Shown here: piece by piece, positions 1 to 10,141 of the stretch | Numbering within the stretch: position 1 is the stretch's first letter | How the letters are laid out: every line of letters starts with the position of its first letter | Translations under genes and position numbers: made by a program | Assembly (NCBI GenBank): GCA_002457645.1 | Contig: NTKH01000007.1 | Coordinates: 1 to 33,360, forward strand | Length of the DNA: 33,360 bases | Source of the DNA: Bacteroidetes bacterium MED-G20 | Lineage (GTDB): Bacteria > Bacteroidota > Bacteroidia > Flavobacteriales_D > Parvicellaceae | Direction of reading: 5' to 3' | Notes under the pieces: generated by a model | Databases searched by the model: none | Told to the model about the DNA's origin: nothing | Seen by the model: the letters and a program-made list of their open reading frames with translations, nothing else

Positions 1-167
1 TCTCTCTTCAATGGATTAGATTGTGAAAAAAATGATAACCCCTTTTCAATGAAAACATGTAAAGACTCTTGTTTAGCTCCATGAATAGAATGATAATGTT
101 CATCTAAAAGCTCATTATAAATAGTTGAAGAGCCATCAGCAGTGATTTTTAATTTAAGACTACTCAA
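1..167 (-). CDS. mnmD: tRNA 5-methylaminomethyl-2-thiouridine methyltransferase MnmD-like (DUF752), N-terminus only, runs off window
   Basis: Manual reverse-strand translation from a TTG overlapping the rnz stop: (M)SSLKLKITADGSSTIYNELLDEHYHSIHGAKQESLHVFIEKGLSFFSQSNPLKR. This resembles the MnmD N-terminal signature (ITxDGSxTxY...DExYHSxHGAxxESxHVFIxxGL). Not in the ORF track because it is truncated. Confidence 0.8.
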   Translation of the reverse strand, partial: MSSLKLKITADGSSTIYNELLDEHYHSIHGAKQESLHVFIEKGLSFFSQSNPLKR

Positions 168-1084
168 TTCTCTGCTTTTAATTGATGAGTATATCCATCA
201 TAAGCGCTAATAGTTTGATTAAATATCTCCTTAGCTTCTTTCGAAAATTGTTCTACACTATCATACCTTGCAGAAAAATGACCAATTATCAGTTGTTTAG
301 CTTTTGCCTTTAAAGCTATGGTGGCAGCCTGTTTAGCAGTAGAATGTTTGGTTTTAACAGCCTTGTCCTTCATGTTCTCTAAAAAAGTAGCTTCATGATA
401 AATTAAGTCTACATTTTCAATGTAAGAAATAATTTTTTCATCGTATTGAGAGTCAGCACAATAAGCATAAGTCCTTGATCTATTTCCAAGTTCAGTGACA
501 TCATTATAATTAATTAATACACCATTAACTTCACAGTTTTCACTATTTTTTAATTTCTTGATAGATTCAATTGACAAGTCTAGTTCTTTAATTTTTTCTT
601 TAATCATCCTTCTTTCAGTTGTTTTTTCTTTAAATAAGAATCCACAAGTGGGTACTGAATGGTTAACTGGAAAAGAAAAAACCTCCATTATTTTGTCGTC
701 ATATAATCTTTCAAATTTTAAAAAATTTAATGGATGAAAAATAATCTTAAAATTGAAATTTTTTTCTGAAATACTATTATGAGCTTCAAGTAGATTAATT
801 AGATTTTCTGGAGCATATATATTAATATCATTATTTCTCCCTAATAAGTTTAAGGATGATAAATAGCCAAAGATTCCTAAAAAATGATCACCATGTAAAT
901 GACTTATGAATATATGATCAATTTTTGAAAATTTACATTTAAATTTTCTCATCTGAACTTGAGTTCCTTCTCCACAGTCAATAAGAAAACGTCTGTCTTG
1001 AATATTTAAGTACTGTGAGGTTGGCTTTCTTTCTAAAGTTGGAATAGCACCTCCACACCCAAGTATGGTTAGTTCAAACTTCAC
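164..1084 (-). CDS. rnz: Ribonuclease Z (tRNA 3' processing endonuclease)
   Basis: Metallo-beta-lactamase fold with GCGGAIPT start, SQYLNI, LIDCGEGTQVQMRK, FISHLHGDHFLG, YHEATF and GHFSARY motifs. Confidence 0.95.
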   Translation of the reverse strand: MKFELTILGCGGAIPTLERKPTSQYLNIQDRRFLIDCGEGTQVQMRKFKCKFSKIDHIFISHLHGDHFLGIFGYLSSLNLLGRNNDINIYAPENLINLLEAHNSISEKNFNFKIIFHPLNFLKFERLYDDKIMEVFSFPVNHSVPTCGFLFKEKTTERRMIKEKIKELDLSIESIKKLKNSENCEVNGVLINYNDVTELGNRSRTYAYCADSQYDEKIISYIENVDLIYHEATFLENMKDKAVKTKHSTAKQAATIALKAKAKQLIIGHFSARYDSVEQFSKEAKEIFNQTISAYDGYTHQLKAEN

Positions 1085-1100
1085 TAATTAGTGATTAACA

Positions 1101-1850
1101 CTAGTGACTTACAACAAGCCTTTTAGAAGACTTAGTTATAGTGTTACTAATGGAGTAAATATAAATACCTTCTGAAAAATTGGAAGTATTGACAAGAATA
1201 TCATTGACACCTCTTTTGGAAATTACATTATCTATATAAATAGTCTCACCCAACAAATTGGTAATTTGAAATGATATATTTTCAGACTTATTAGTAGTAA
1301 ATTGAATATTAGTTATTTCATTTGAAGGATTGGGAATTGCATTTTGTAATTCTAAAACTGATTCATCAATATTGATGACATTAATTCCAGTATTTCCAAT
1401 ATTAATTACGTATCCATCAAAATTGTATTGAATGGGAATTGGAGTTAGAAACAACATAGTCCAAACTTTTACGTCTAGAGAAATTTGATAAGAACCATTT
1501 GTAGTTGGTGTTCCACTTAAAGATGCACATCCTAATGAATCATATCTCCATGAACATAATAGATTATCACATTCGTATGAAAGTCCTGGAGGAAGATTCG
1601 TAAAAGATTCTAAGACAATGGAATCAATAAATGTACCAGCAGCTGCAGAATCAATTGCACCGGCATCTCTAGGAATTTTAAAATTTACAATTTCATAATA
1701 TTGAACTCCAATCTCACCAGGAGGAAAATTAGTTGTAGGCGTTGGCCATACACCAAAAGTAGAATCTGCATAAATACTATCTGGAGTACATTGTGAATGT
1801 AAGAATAAAACTGAGAATAGTATGGAAGTGAAAATTATAAGTTTTTTCAT
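1101..1850 (-). CDS. Secreted protein with T9SS type A C-terminal sorting domain
   Basis: N-terminal signal peptide (MKKLIIFTSILFSVLFLHSQ). C-terminal NAIPNPSNEITNIQFTT...NLLGETIY...GVNDILVNTSNFSEGIYIYSI...KRLVVSH is typical of Por/T9SS-A. Confidence 0.85.
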   Translation of the reverse strand: MKKLIIFTSILFSVLFLHSQCTPDSIYADSTFGVWPTPTTNFPPGEIGVQYYEIVNFKIPRDAGAIDSAAAGTFIDSIVLESFTNLPPGLSYECDNLLCSWRYDSLGCASLSGTPTTNGSYQISLDVKVWTMLFLTPIPIQYNFDGYVINIGNTGINVINIDESVLELQNAIPNPSNEITNIQFTTNKSENISFQITNLLGETIYIDNVISKRGVNDILVNTSNFSEGIYIYSISNTITKSSKRLVVSH

Positions 1851-2185
1851 TATATATTATTTAGTGCGCTCTGTTCGTTATCAAAAATATTAAAAACAGT
1901 ATCTAGTTGGGAAATAGTAATAATTTTATGTACCATTGGATTAATTCCAAACATTACAAGTTTACCTTCTTTTTCTTTTAAAATTCTATTTCCAACCAAC
2001 AAAGCACTAAGTCCACTGGAATCACAGTATTTGACACTAGTTAGATCAATAACGAAAGCATTAGCTCCATTATTAGAATGGTGAAGAAATAAAGACTTTA
2101 GCTCAGGAGCTACTAATGCATCTAATTTATCTAAGGTGCATCTTATTAGGATATGATTTGAATTATTTTCTACTTTAAATTCCAA
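1850..2185 (-). CDS. STAS domain protein (anti-sigma factor antagonist-like)
   Basis: 111 aa with FVIDLTSVKYCDSSGLSALLVGNR (STAS phosphorylatable Ser region, DSSGL). Confidence 0.9.
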   Translation of the reverse strand: MEFKVENNSNHILIRCTLDKLDALVAPELKSLFLHHSNNGANAFVIDLTSVKYCDSSGLSALLVGNRILKEKEGKLVMFGINPMVHKIITISQLDTVFNIFDNEQSALNNI

Positions 2186-2228
2186 AAATTATTGTTTTAT
2201 AACAAAAATAACATAATTCTTCGATTTT

Positions 2229-3161
2229 TTAACTTCGATTAACAGAAGCTGCTAAAAGATAAATAATTGCCATTCTTATAGCAACACCATTTTCTACTTG
2301 GTTTAAAATAATAGAATGTTCTGAATCCGCAATTTCAGAAGTTATTTCAACTCCTCTATTAATTGGACCAGGATGAAGAATCGTTATAGGTTGTTTAACT
2401 TTTTCTAAAATTTCTTTATTTAATTGGTATTGACTGATGTATTCTCTTAATGAAGGGAAATATTGAATATCTTGTCTTTCTTGTTGAATTCGTAACATAT
2501 TTGCTACATCACACCATTTAATAGCATCTTCAATGTTATGAACCACTTTAACATCTAGTCGCTTGATATATTTAGGAATTAATGTAGTGGGTCCACAAAT
2601 CATAACTTTAGCACCAAGCTTTTTTAATGCAAAAATATTCGATAAGGCTACTCTTGAATGTTTAATGTCACCAATTAAAACTACTTTCTTACCATTAACA
2701 TCTCCCAATTTTTCTCTAATTGAAAAAGCATCTAATAAAGCTTGTGTAGGATGTTCATGTGTACCGTCACCAGCATTAATAATAATAGTATTTGTTTTTT
2801 CTGCTAAAAATTTTGCAGCTCCTGAATGGGGATGTCTCATAACAAGCATATCAACTTTCATCGACAAAATATTATTTGCTGTATCAATAAGTGTCTCTCC
2901 TTTATTTAAACTAGAACTTGAAGCAGAAAAATTAATTACATCTGCAGAAAGTCTTTTTTCAGCAAGTTCGAAAGACAATTTAGTTCTTGTACTGTTTTCA
3001 AAAAATAAATTAGCAATAGTGACATCTCTAAGAGTAGGTACTTTTTTTATGGGCCTATTGATTACTTCCTTAAAACTATCAGCGGTTTTAAAAATAAGAT
3101 TAATATCTTTTTTACTTAAATCTTTTATTCCTAATAAGTGTGATGTGCTTAAATCTTTCAT
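2229..3161 (-). CDS. pyrB: Aspartate carbamoyltransferase catalytic subunit
   Basis: FFENSTRTKLSFELAEKRL, HPTQALLDAF and LHPGPINRGVEI signatures. Confidence 0.97.
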   Translation of the reverse strand: MKDLSTSHLLGIKDLSKKDINLIFKTADSFKEVINRPIKKVPTLRDVTIANLFFENSTRTKLSFELAEKRLSADVINFSASSSSLNKGETLIDTANNILSMKVDMLVMRHPHSGAAKFLAEKTNTIIINAGDGTHEHPTQALLDAFSIREKLGDVNGKKVVLIGDIKHSRVALSNIFALKKLGAKVMICGPTTLIPKYIKRLDVKVVHNIEDAIKWCDVANMLRIQQERQDIQYFPSLREYISQYQLNKEILEKVKQPITILHPGPINRGVEITSEIADSEHSIILNQVENGVAIRMAIIYLLAASVNRS

Positions 3162-3703
3162 TTCAAAATGGGTGAATGCAATAATATTTGATCTTTTCCA
3201 TGTTCTTCCTCCCAGAGAACTGAAACCTTTTCTTCTTTAATCGTATCAATAGACTTTCCAATGTAATCAGCTTTTATTGGAATGTTCTGTACAAATCGTC
3301 TTTCAATTAATGTTAAAAACTCTACAGAAGATGGTCTTCCAAAAGTCATAATTGCATCTAAGGCTGACCTAACAGTTCTTCCAGTAAAAAAAACATCATC
3401 AACTAAAATAACTTTCTTATTTTCAATGGAAAAATCAATATTTGTAACGCTTGGGATTAAAGGTTTTTCTTTTCTTCTAAAATCATCTCTAAAAAAAGTA
3501 ATATCAAGACTGCCTACAGAAACTTTATTCTTGATTGAGTTCTGCAAAGACTTTTTGAGTCTATTTGCCAAAAAGATCCCGTTTGGCTGTAAACCAATTA
3601 GTACTGAATTGGAAAAATCATTATGATTTTCAATGAGTTGGAAACAAAGTCTATTAATAGTGAGAGATACCTGAAGGCTGTTAAGAATCTCAGTTGATTT
3701 CAT
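3158..3703 (-). CDS. pyrR: PyrR: bifunctional pyr operon regulator / uracil phosphoribosyltransferase
   Basis: PRPP-binding motif VILVDDVFFTGRTVRSALDAI. ATGA overlap with pyrB. Confidence 0.93.
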   Translation of the reverse strand: MKSTEILNSLQVSLTINRLCFQLIENHNDFSNSVLIGLQPNGIFLANRLKKSLQNSIKNKVSVGSLDITFFRDDFRRKEKPLIPSVTNIDFSIENKKVILVDDVFFTGRTVRSALDAIMTFGRPSSVEFLTLIERRFVQNIPIKADYIGKSIDTIKEEKVSVLWEEEHGKDQILLHSPILK

Positions 3704-3710
3704 TAAAAGT

Positions 3711-3718
3711 CAAATATA
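3711..3718 (-). promoter_or_regulatory. Candidate -7 element (TATATTTG) upstream of pyrR
   Basis: Reverse complement of CAAATATA. Exact TAnnTTTG, 7 nt before the pyrR ATG. Confidence 0.4.
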
Positions 3719-3808
3719 TAACCTATTTATAAATAAATTCACATCAAACACTAAAATCTTTGTATTTTGATATTTATTAGAACTATTTTTTAGCTTTTTT
3801 TAAGATAA

Positions 3809-5278
3809 ATGAATAAATATATACTTTCAATTGATGCAGGAACTAGTAGTTCAAGAGCTGTTGTTATAGATAAAAATGGACAAGTTATGGGAGTTTCTCA
3901 GTATGAATTCACTCAATACTTTCCAAATGATGGTTGGGTAGAACATGATCCTTTAGAAATTTGGAACTCTCAACTAAAATCAATTAAAGATGTACTAAAA
4001 AAAACTAACATTAGTCCAAAAATGATTCATTCTTTAGGAATTACCAATCAAAGAGAAACAACAGTAATTTGGAATAAGGAGACTGGAGAACCTGTTTACA
4101 ATGCCATAGTATGGCAAGATAGAAGAACAAAAGACTTATGTGAAAAATTAAAAAATAATAACTTAGAAACTATTTTTCAAAATAAAACAGGACTTTTATT
4201 AGATCCTTATTTTTCTGGGACAAAAATTAAATGGATTTTAGAAAATCATCCAGATCTAATTGAGATTGCCAAAGAAGGTAAATTAGCATTTGGAACTATT
4301 GATACTTGGCTGATTTGGAAATTAACTAATGGCACCAAACATGTCACTGATGTAACTAATGCAAGTAGAACTCTATTATTCAATATTCATACATTAAAAT
4401 GGGATGAAGAATTGATCAACCTTCTAAATATTCCAAAAAATATTTTACCTGAAGTAGTATCAAGTTCAGAATTTATAGATGATATTAATGTCCATATCCT
4501 TGGGGCCAAAATTCCAATAACTGCTATTGCTGGAGATCAGCAAGCTTCTTTATTTGGTCAAATGTGTCTTAATAAAGGAGATGTTAAAAACACATACGGA
4601 ACAGGTTGTTTTTGCATTATGAATACTGGTGAAAAAATTGTAAAATCTAAAAATAAAATGCTAACGACCATCGCTTATCAATTAAATGGTAAAACCAACT
4701 ATGCAATTGAAGGAAGTGTATTTGTAGGAGGATCATTAATACAATGGCTCAGAGATCAATTAGGAATCATTTCTCATGCATCAGAAATAGAAGATCTTGC
4801 AAATAGTGTAAAAGATAGTGGTGGTATTACTTTTATTTCAGCATTATCTGGATTAGGAGCTCCATATTGGGGTCCAGATGCATTCGGATCAATTATTGGA
4901 ATTACTAGGAAAACTAATAAGGGTCATATTGCTAGAGCTGCTTTAGAAGCAATAGCCATTCGAACACATGAAATAATTTCATGTATGGAAAAGGATGCTA
5001 ATATTAAGTTTTCATCTTTAAAAGTGGACGGTGGAGCGTGTGTTAATGATTTATTAATGCAGATACAATCTAATATCATCAATAAAAAAGTTATTAGACC
5101 TAAATTTATAGAATGTACTTCACTAGGAATTGCTTTTTTATCTGGCTTGGCTTCAGGATATTGGAATTCAATTGATGATATAAATGATATTTGGAAACCA
5201 GAAAAAATATTCAATCCTAAAAATAAAGATCATAGAATTTTAAGTAATTGGAATAAAAGAATAAAAAAAAATTATTAA
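3809..5278 (+). CDS. glpK: Glycerol kinase
   Basis: SIDAGTSSSRAVVID, GITNQRETTVIWNKETGEPVYNAIVWQDRRT, GDQQASLFGQ and KVDGGACVNDLLMQ signatures of the FGGY family GlpK. Confidence 0.97.
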   Translation: MNKYILSIDAGTSSSRAVVIDKNGQVMGVSQYEFTQYFPNDGWVEHDPLEIWNSQLKSIKDVLKKTNISPKMIHSLGITNQRETTVIWNKETGEPVYNAIVWQDRRTKDLCEKLKNNNLETIFQNKTGLLLDPYFSGTKIKWILENHPDLIEIAKEGKLAFGTIDTWLIWKLTNGTKHVTDVTNASRTLLFNIHTLKWDEELINLLNIPKNILPEVVSSSEFIDDINVHILGAKIPITAIAGDQQASLFGQMCLNKGDVKNTYGTGCFCIMNTGEKIVKSKNKMLTTIAYQLNGKTNYAIEGSVFVGGSLIQWLRDQLGIISHASEIEDLANSVKDSGGITFISALSGLGAPYWGPDAFGSIIGITRKTNKGHIARAALEAIAIRTHEIISCMEKDANIKFSSLKVDGGACVNDLLMQIQSNIINKKVIRPKFIECTSLGIAFLSGLASGYWNSIDDINDIWKPEKIFNPKNKDHRILSNWNKRIKKNY

Positions 5279-6028
5279 ATGGAAATACATCCTCTTCTAG
5301 CAGAATTTATTGGAACAGCAATTCTTTTGTTTCTTGGAAATGGAGTGGTCGCTAATATAAATCTAAAAAACACATATGGCAACAAACAAAATCCAGTATT
5401 ATTAATAGCTTTCTCTTGGGGATTTGCTGTTTTTGTTGGGGTTTTTATTACCTCTAAATCTAGTGGAGCACATTTGAATCCTGCCGTAACCTTAGGATTG
5501 GCTGTTGCTGGAAAATTTTCTTGGAATTTTGTTTTAAAATATTTTATGGCTCAAACTTTTGGAGCTATGCTTGGAACATGGTTAACATATATATTCTACA
5601 TAGACCATTATAGAATAACTGAAGACGAAGACACGATAAGGGGGACTTTCTGTACTGCTCCAGCTATTAGAAATTTTAAAAACAATTTATTCTCTGAAAC
5701 TCTTGGAACTTTTATTCTTGTTTTTGGTGTCTTATTTATGGTAAGCCCAAACATTCAATTAGAAAATACTGTAACTCAAAATTTTGGATTGGGCTCTTTA
5801 GAAGCACTTCCAATTGGTATTTTGATTATAGTTATTGGAATGACGTTAGGTGGTACTACAGGATATGCTATTAACCCAGCAAGAGATTTTGGTCCTCGCT
5901 TAATTTACGCTATACTTCCTAGAAAAAACAAGAAACCTGACTGGAATTACAGTTGGATACCAATTGTAGGTCCATTTATTGGGGCAACATTGGCAGGTGT
6001 AATATTTTTGATAATAAATAATTATTAA
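5279..6028 (+). CDS. glpF: Aquaglyceroporin / glycerol uptake facilitator (MIP family)
   Basis: Two NPA motifs (GAHLNPAVTLG, YAINPARDFGPRL), multiple TM segments, ATG immediately after the glpK stop. Confidence 0.93.
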   Translation: MEIHPLLAEFIGTAILLFLGNGVVANINLKNTYGNKQNPVLLIAFSWGFAVFVGVFITSKSSGAHLNPAVTLGLAVAGKFSWNFVLKYFMAQTFGAMLGTWLTYIFYIDHYRITEDEDTIRGTFCTAPAIRNFKNNLFSETLGTFILVFGVLFMVSPNIQLENTVTQNFGLGSLEALPIGILIIVIGMTLGGTTGYAINPARDFGPRLIYAILPRKNKKPDWNYSWIPIVGPFIGATLAGVIFLIINNY

Positions 6029-6852
6029 TTCTTTAAAAAATTAATGGTTATATCACATAACTCTCTTAATGAAAGGGGAAGTGTAGTATTATCCCATGGG
6101 TGCTTAGAACCAAAAGTATGATTAGTTCTAAATGATATTATTTCCGCATTTTTAGAGAAATTTACCATATTAAAAGCATCACGTTTTGGAATTACTTGGT
6201 CAAATATTCCGTAACAAACTAATAACTCTCCATTAAATTTCATTAATGCTTTAGATATATTCAAAGAATTTTCATTTTTAATGAAATCTTCATAAAATTG
6301 ATAATCTTGAGGATATTTTTCTCCAGTCCTAGAATTTATGATATACCTTATTTCTTCTTTTTTCCATTTTAAAAGCTCATTTTTAGCGGGAAACCTTTCT
6401 TTAAAATCTGCTACACTAGCCCAAGTAACTAATTTAGCTATTTCAGGATGGTATTGAGTTGCTAAACAGGCAATACCTCCACCTCTACTGTGTCCTATTA
6501 AATATAAATCATTACACTTTACTAATGATTTAGGAGATTTAATATGGTTTATAACCCTAATTAAATCTTGAAGTTCAATAGAATAATTGTTATTTCTAAA
6601 AGACTTAAAATCAGATATTTGATTGACATTATCTAATGTAGTTCCATTTTGAGAGAAATTAAATTTTAAAAAATTCAATCCATTATTAACAAAATAATTT
6701 GCAACTAAATTCCAACAACCCCAATCTTTAAAACCCTTAAAACCGTGGCAAAAAATTACAATTTTTGGATTTTCTTCTTTGTAGGAATAATCACAAGATA
6801 TAGGAAATTCCTTTGATTCAGAAGATTTAATTACAAATGATTTTTTATTCAA
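6025..6852 (-). CDS. Alpha/beta hydrolase (serine aminopeptidase/dienelactone hydrolase-like)
   Basis: Oxyanion region FCHGFKGFKDWG, nucleophile elbow GHSRGGG, C-terminal acid/His region (GIFDQVIP, TNHTFG). Confidence 0.85.
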   Translation of the reverse strand: MNKKSFVIKSSESKEFPISCDYSYKEENPKIVIFCHGFKGFKDWGCWNLVANYFVNNGLNFLKFNFSQNGTTLDNVNQISDFKSFRNNNYSIELQDLIRVINHIKSPKSLVKCNDLYLIGHSRGGGIACLATQYHPEIAKLVTWASVADFKERFPAKNELLKWKKEEIRYIINSRTGEKYPQDYQFYEDFIKNENSLNISKALMKFNGELLVCYGIFDQVIPKRDAFNMVNFSKNAEIISFRTNHTFGSKHPWDNTTLPLSLRELCDITINFLKN

Positions 6853-6863
6853 GAATATTTCCT

Positions 6864-7295
6864 CTAAGATATTTTAATCGAATTAATGGTGTCTCCCTCA
6901 TTTATTAAGTCGATTACCTCTAAACCACCGATAACTTTTCCAAAACAAGTATGATTTCTATCCAAATGTGAGGTATTATTTCTACTATGACATATAAAAA
7001 ATTGAGATCCACCGGTATTCCTTCCTGCATGAGCCATAGATAGAACCCCTTTATCATGATATTGATTATCTCCATCTAATTCACAATCTATACTATAACC
7101 AGGACCACCAACTCCAGTTCCTTGTGGACAACCACCTTGGATAACAAAATCTGGAATTACTCTATGAAAAGTTAGTCCGTCATAAAAACCTTTTTCAATT
7201 AAATCAGTAAAATTTTTAACAGTTTTAGGAGCATCTTTTTCATAAAATTCAACTTCCATTTTCCCCTTACTTGTATCAATAATTGCTTTTTTCAT
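6864..7295 (-). CDS. Peptidyl-prolyl cis-trans isomerase, cyclophilin type
   Basis: [28 protein letters not shown]...[17 protein letters not shown]...[14 protein letters not shown]. Confidence 0.95.
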   Translation of the reverse strand: MKKAIIDTSKGKMEVEFYEKDAPKTVKNFTDLIEKGFYDGLTFHRVIPDFVIQGGCPQGTGVGGPGYSIDCELDGDNQYHDKGVLSMAHAGRNTGGSQFFICHSRNNTSHLDRNHTCFGKVIGGLEVIDLINEGDTINSIKIS

Positions 7296-7303
7296 TTTAT
7301 ATA

Positions 7304-8992
7304 TTATCTAGTTAATTTTTTATATTTTATTCTTGTGGGGATGACATCATTACCCAACCTTTTTTTTCTATTTTCCTCATATTCAGAATAACCTCCCTCA
7401 AAGAAGTAGACATTTGAATTTCCTTCAAATGCTAATATATGAGTACAAATTCTATCTAAAAACCATCTATCATGAGAAATTACAACTGCACAACCTGCAA
7501 AATTTTCAATACCTTCTTCTAATGCTCTTAAAGTATTTACATCAATATCATTAGTTGGTTCATCCAGTAAAAGTACATTAGCTTCAGTTTTTAAAGTCAT
7601 TGCAAGATGAAGTCTGTTCCTTTCTCCACCTGAAAGTATTCCTACTTTTTTCTGTTGATCAGAACCAGAAAAGTTAAATTTTGAAACATATGCTCTGGAA
7701 TTTATAGTCTGACCACCAATTTCCATAACTTCATTACCCTCACTAATTACTTCCCAAACAGACTTATTTTCATCAATAGTCTTATGTCTTTGATCTACAT
7801 AACCTATTTGAACAGTCTTACCTACTCTAAACTCTCCCAAATCAGCACTTTCTTCTTTCATAATCATTTTAAAAAGTGTTGTTTTTCCTGCTCCGTTGGG
7901 ACCAATCACACCAACAATACCAGCGGGAGGCAATCTGAAATTTAAGTTTTCATAGAGAAGTTTATCATCGTATCCTTTAGAAACATTTATGGCTTCAATA
8001 ACTTCATTTCCTAATCTTGGACCATTGGGAATAGGAATTTCTATTTTAACCTCTTTTTCTTTAACAGACTGACTCAACAAATTATCATAATTATTAAGTC
8101 TGGCTTTACCCTTAGATTGTCTCCCTTTTTGACCTTGTCTTACCCATTGAAGTTCTCTATCTAATGCTTTTTTTCTTTTGCTTTCAGTTTTTTCTTCTTG
8201 AGCTAATCTTTTAGATTTTTGTTCTAACCATGAACTGTAATTACCCTTAAATGGTAAACCTTGCCCCCTATCTAATTCTAAAATCCAACCTGCGACATTA
8301 TCAAGAAAATATCTATCGTGAGTAACTGCAATTACCGTTCCTTTATAGTTTTGTAAATGTTGCTCAAGCCAATGAACTGACTCTGCATCTAGGTGATTGG
8401 TAGGTTCGTCCAATAACAGAATTTCTGGTTCTTGAAGAAGTAATCTGCAAAGTGCTACACGTCTTCTTTCTCCTCCAGAAAGGTTCTTTATTGAAGTTGC
8501 TCCATCAGGTGTTCTTAAAGCATTCATAGCCAATTCTAATTTAGAATCTAAATCCCAGGCATTTACTTGATCAATCTTTTCCTGAACCTTTCCTTGAAGT
8601 TCTATTAAAGCATTCATTTTATCAGCATTATTAATGATATCTTCATTCATAAACTGATTATTAATATCATCGTACTGTTTTAATAAATCTACAATTTCTT
8701 GAGCCCCTTCTTGAACAATTTCTTTAACTGTTTTATTTTCATCTAAAACAGGTTCTTGTGCTAAATAACCCACTTTATATCCAGGTGAAAAAACTACATC
8801 TCCTTGGTAACTTTTATCAATACCTGCAATGATTTTCATTACGGTAGACTTACCCGCTCCGTTCAAACCTAAAATACCAATTTTTGCACCATAGTAAAAT
8901 GATAAATGAATATCTTTTATTATTTGTTTTCCTTGTGGAGTTTGCTTACTCACTTTAACCATGGAAAAAATTATCTTCTTATCTTCTGACAT
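7304..8992 (-). CDS. ettA: ABC-F protein EttA (energy-dependent translational throttle)
   Basis: Two ABC domains ([68 protein letters not shown]) and linker [20 protein letters not shown]. Confidence 0.96.
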   Translation of the reverse strand: MSEDKKIIFSMVKVSKQTPQGKQIIKDIHLSFYYGAKIGILGLNGAGKSTVMKIIAGIDKSYQGDVVFSPGYKVGYLAQEPVLDENKTVKEIVQEGAQEIVDLLKQYDDINNQFMNEDIINNADKMNALIELQGKVQEKIDQVNAWDLDSKLELAMNALRTPDGATSIKNLSGGERRRVALCRLLLQEPEILLLDEPTNHLDAESVHWLEQHLQNYKGTVIAVTHDRYFLDNVAGWILELDRGQGLPFKGNYSSWLEQKSKRLAQEEKTESKRKKALDRELQWVRQGQKGRQSKGKARLNNYDNLLSQSVKEKEVKIEIPIPNGPRLGNEVIEAINVSKGYDDKLLYENLNFRLPPAGIVGVIGPNGAGKTTLFKMIMKEESADLGEFRVGKTVQIGYVDQRHKTIDENKSVWEVISEGNEVMEIGGQTINSRAYVSKFNFSGSDQQKKVGILSGGERNRLHLAMTLKTEANVLLLDEPTNDIDVNTLRALEEGIENFAGCAVVISHDRWFLDRICTHILAFEGNSNVYFFEGGYSEYEENRKKRLGNDVIPTRIKYKKLTR

Positions 8993-9004
8993 TCTTATTT
9001 TAGA

Positions 9005-10126
9005 TTAACAAAATTGAATATATAAATCATTAAACTTTTTACCAACTACTTCATCTGAATATTTTTCCATTGCAAATTGTCTAATTTTTTGAGGATTATA
9101 AATATTAAAATTTTTAATGATATTATTCATTTCAATTGTTAATTCTTCAACATTTCCAGCTTCTACTAATATACCCAATTCATTATTGTGTAATTCAGAA
9201 ACACCACCAACATTAGAAGAAATAAATGGAGTTCCACATGAAATAGATTCGATTAAAACCAATGGAAGATTTTCAATATTACTGAACAATACAAATACAT
9301 TAGCTAATTGCATTTCTTTTGCGATATCTTGATGCTTCATTTCCTTATTAACAATAACAGTATTTGGTGATTTTAATGTCTTAGCTCTATCTATGATCCA
9401 ATCTACAGGACCATCACCAATAATTTTTAGAATCAAATTAGGTTGTTTTAATTTTTCAAAAGCATCAATTATTCCAGCAACATTTTTAATAGAGTCATCT
9501 AAGGTTGAAATATGTAAAAAAGTAAAAGGTTTTCTAGTAACTTTATCACTATTGATATTAAAAATATTAGTGTTAACTACATTGGGAATAATAGAATAAT
9601 TAGCTTTAAACCCTGACTTAATCATACATTTTTTTAGCTGATTTGAAACAGGGCAAATCATACTTGATTTCTTAAAACCAAGTTCAATTAATTTTATTTG
9701 GAAATAACTAAGTTGATATTTTGATAAATCTTGAAATCCATGCCAATTTTCTGAAACTATATAGGGAATTTTATAAAAGAATTTCAAATAAAGTGCTTGC
9801 CAGATACCTGGATGCATGATATTCATATGAACTAAATCTATTTTTTTGGTGTTTTTGCTCAATAAGAATTTAAGACCTTTTCTAAATGCAATTAAATAAT
9901 TAAAATATTTTATTAAACCTCTTTTAAAATATACAATCGTTATGAATAAATTGTTTTCTTTAAAAGAATCTATTTGATAACCACTTACAGAATCATCAGC
10001 AACAATATATAAAACATCAATATTATTAAATTTTGAGGCTGCTAAAGCATGGTATTTAACAAAGTTGCCAAGCGTAGAATGGATCTTACTTGGAAACCAT
10101 GAAGAAAGAAATAAAATATTTTTCAT
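9005..10126 (-). CDS. Glycosyltransferase family 4 (GT-B fold)
   Basis: FLHISTLDDSIKNVAGIIDAFEKL...LKIIGDGP...VFVLFSNIENLPLVLIESISCGTPFISSNVGGVSEL. Confidence 0.88.
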   Translation of the reverse strand: MKNILFLSSWFPSKIHSTLGNFVKYHALAASKFNNIDVLYIVADDSVSGYQIDSFKENNLFITIVYFKRGLIKYFNYLIAFRKGLKFLLSKNTKKIDLVHMNIMHPGIWQALYLKFFYKIPYIVSENWHGFQDLSKYQLSYFQIKLIELGFKKSSMICPVSNQLKKCMIKSGFKANYSIIPNVVNTNIFNINSDKVTRKPFTFLHISTLDDSIKNVAGIIDAFEKLKQPNLILKIIGDGPVDWIIDRAKTLKSPNTVIVNKEMKHQDIAKEMQLANVFVLFSNIENLPLVLIESISCGTPFISSNVGGVSELHNNELGILVEAGNVEELTIEMNNIIKNFNIYNPQKIRQFAMEKYSDEVVGKKFNDLYIQFC

Positions 10127-10141
10127 TAAAAGAAAGAATCA

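Noticed and set aside
2563-3240. 225-aa plus-strand ORF opposite pyrB/pyrR
   Set aside because: Fully antisense to two strongly conserved genes. Low-complexity hydrophobic composition and no recognisable domain; shadow ORF.
3282-3626. 114-aa plus-strand ORF opposite pyrR
   Set aside because: Antisense shadow of pyrR, no domain.
4924-5214. 96-aa minus-strand ORF inside glpK
   Set aside because: Antisense to a conserved kinase; no signal.
9117-9599. Two small plus-strand ORFs opposite the GT4 gene
   Set aside because: Antisense shadows in AT-rich coding DNA.
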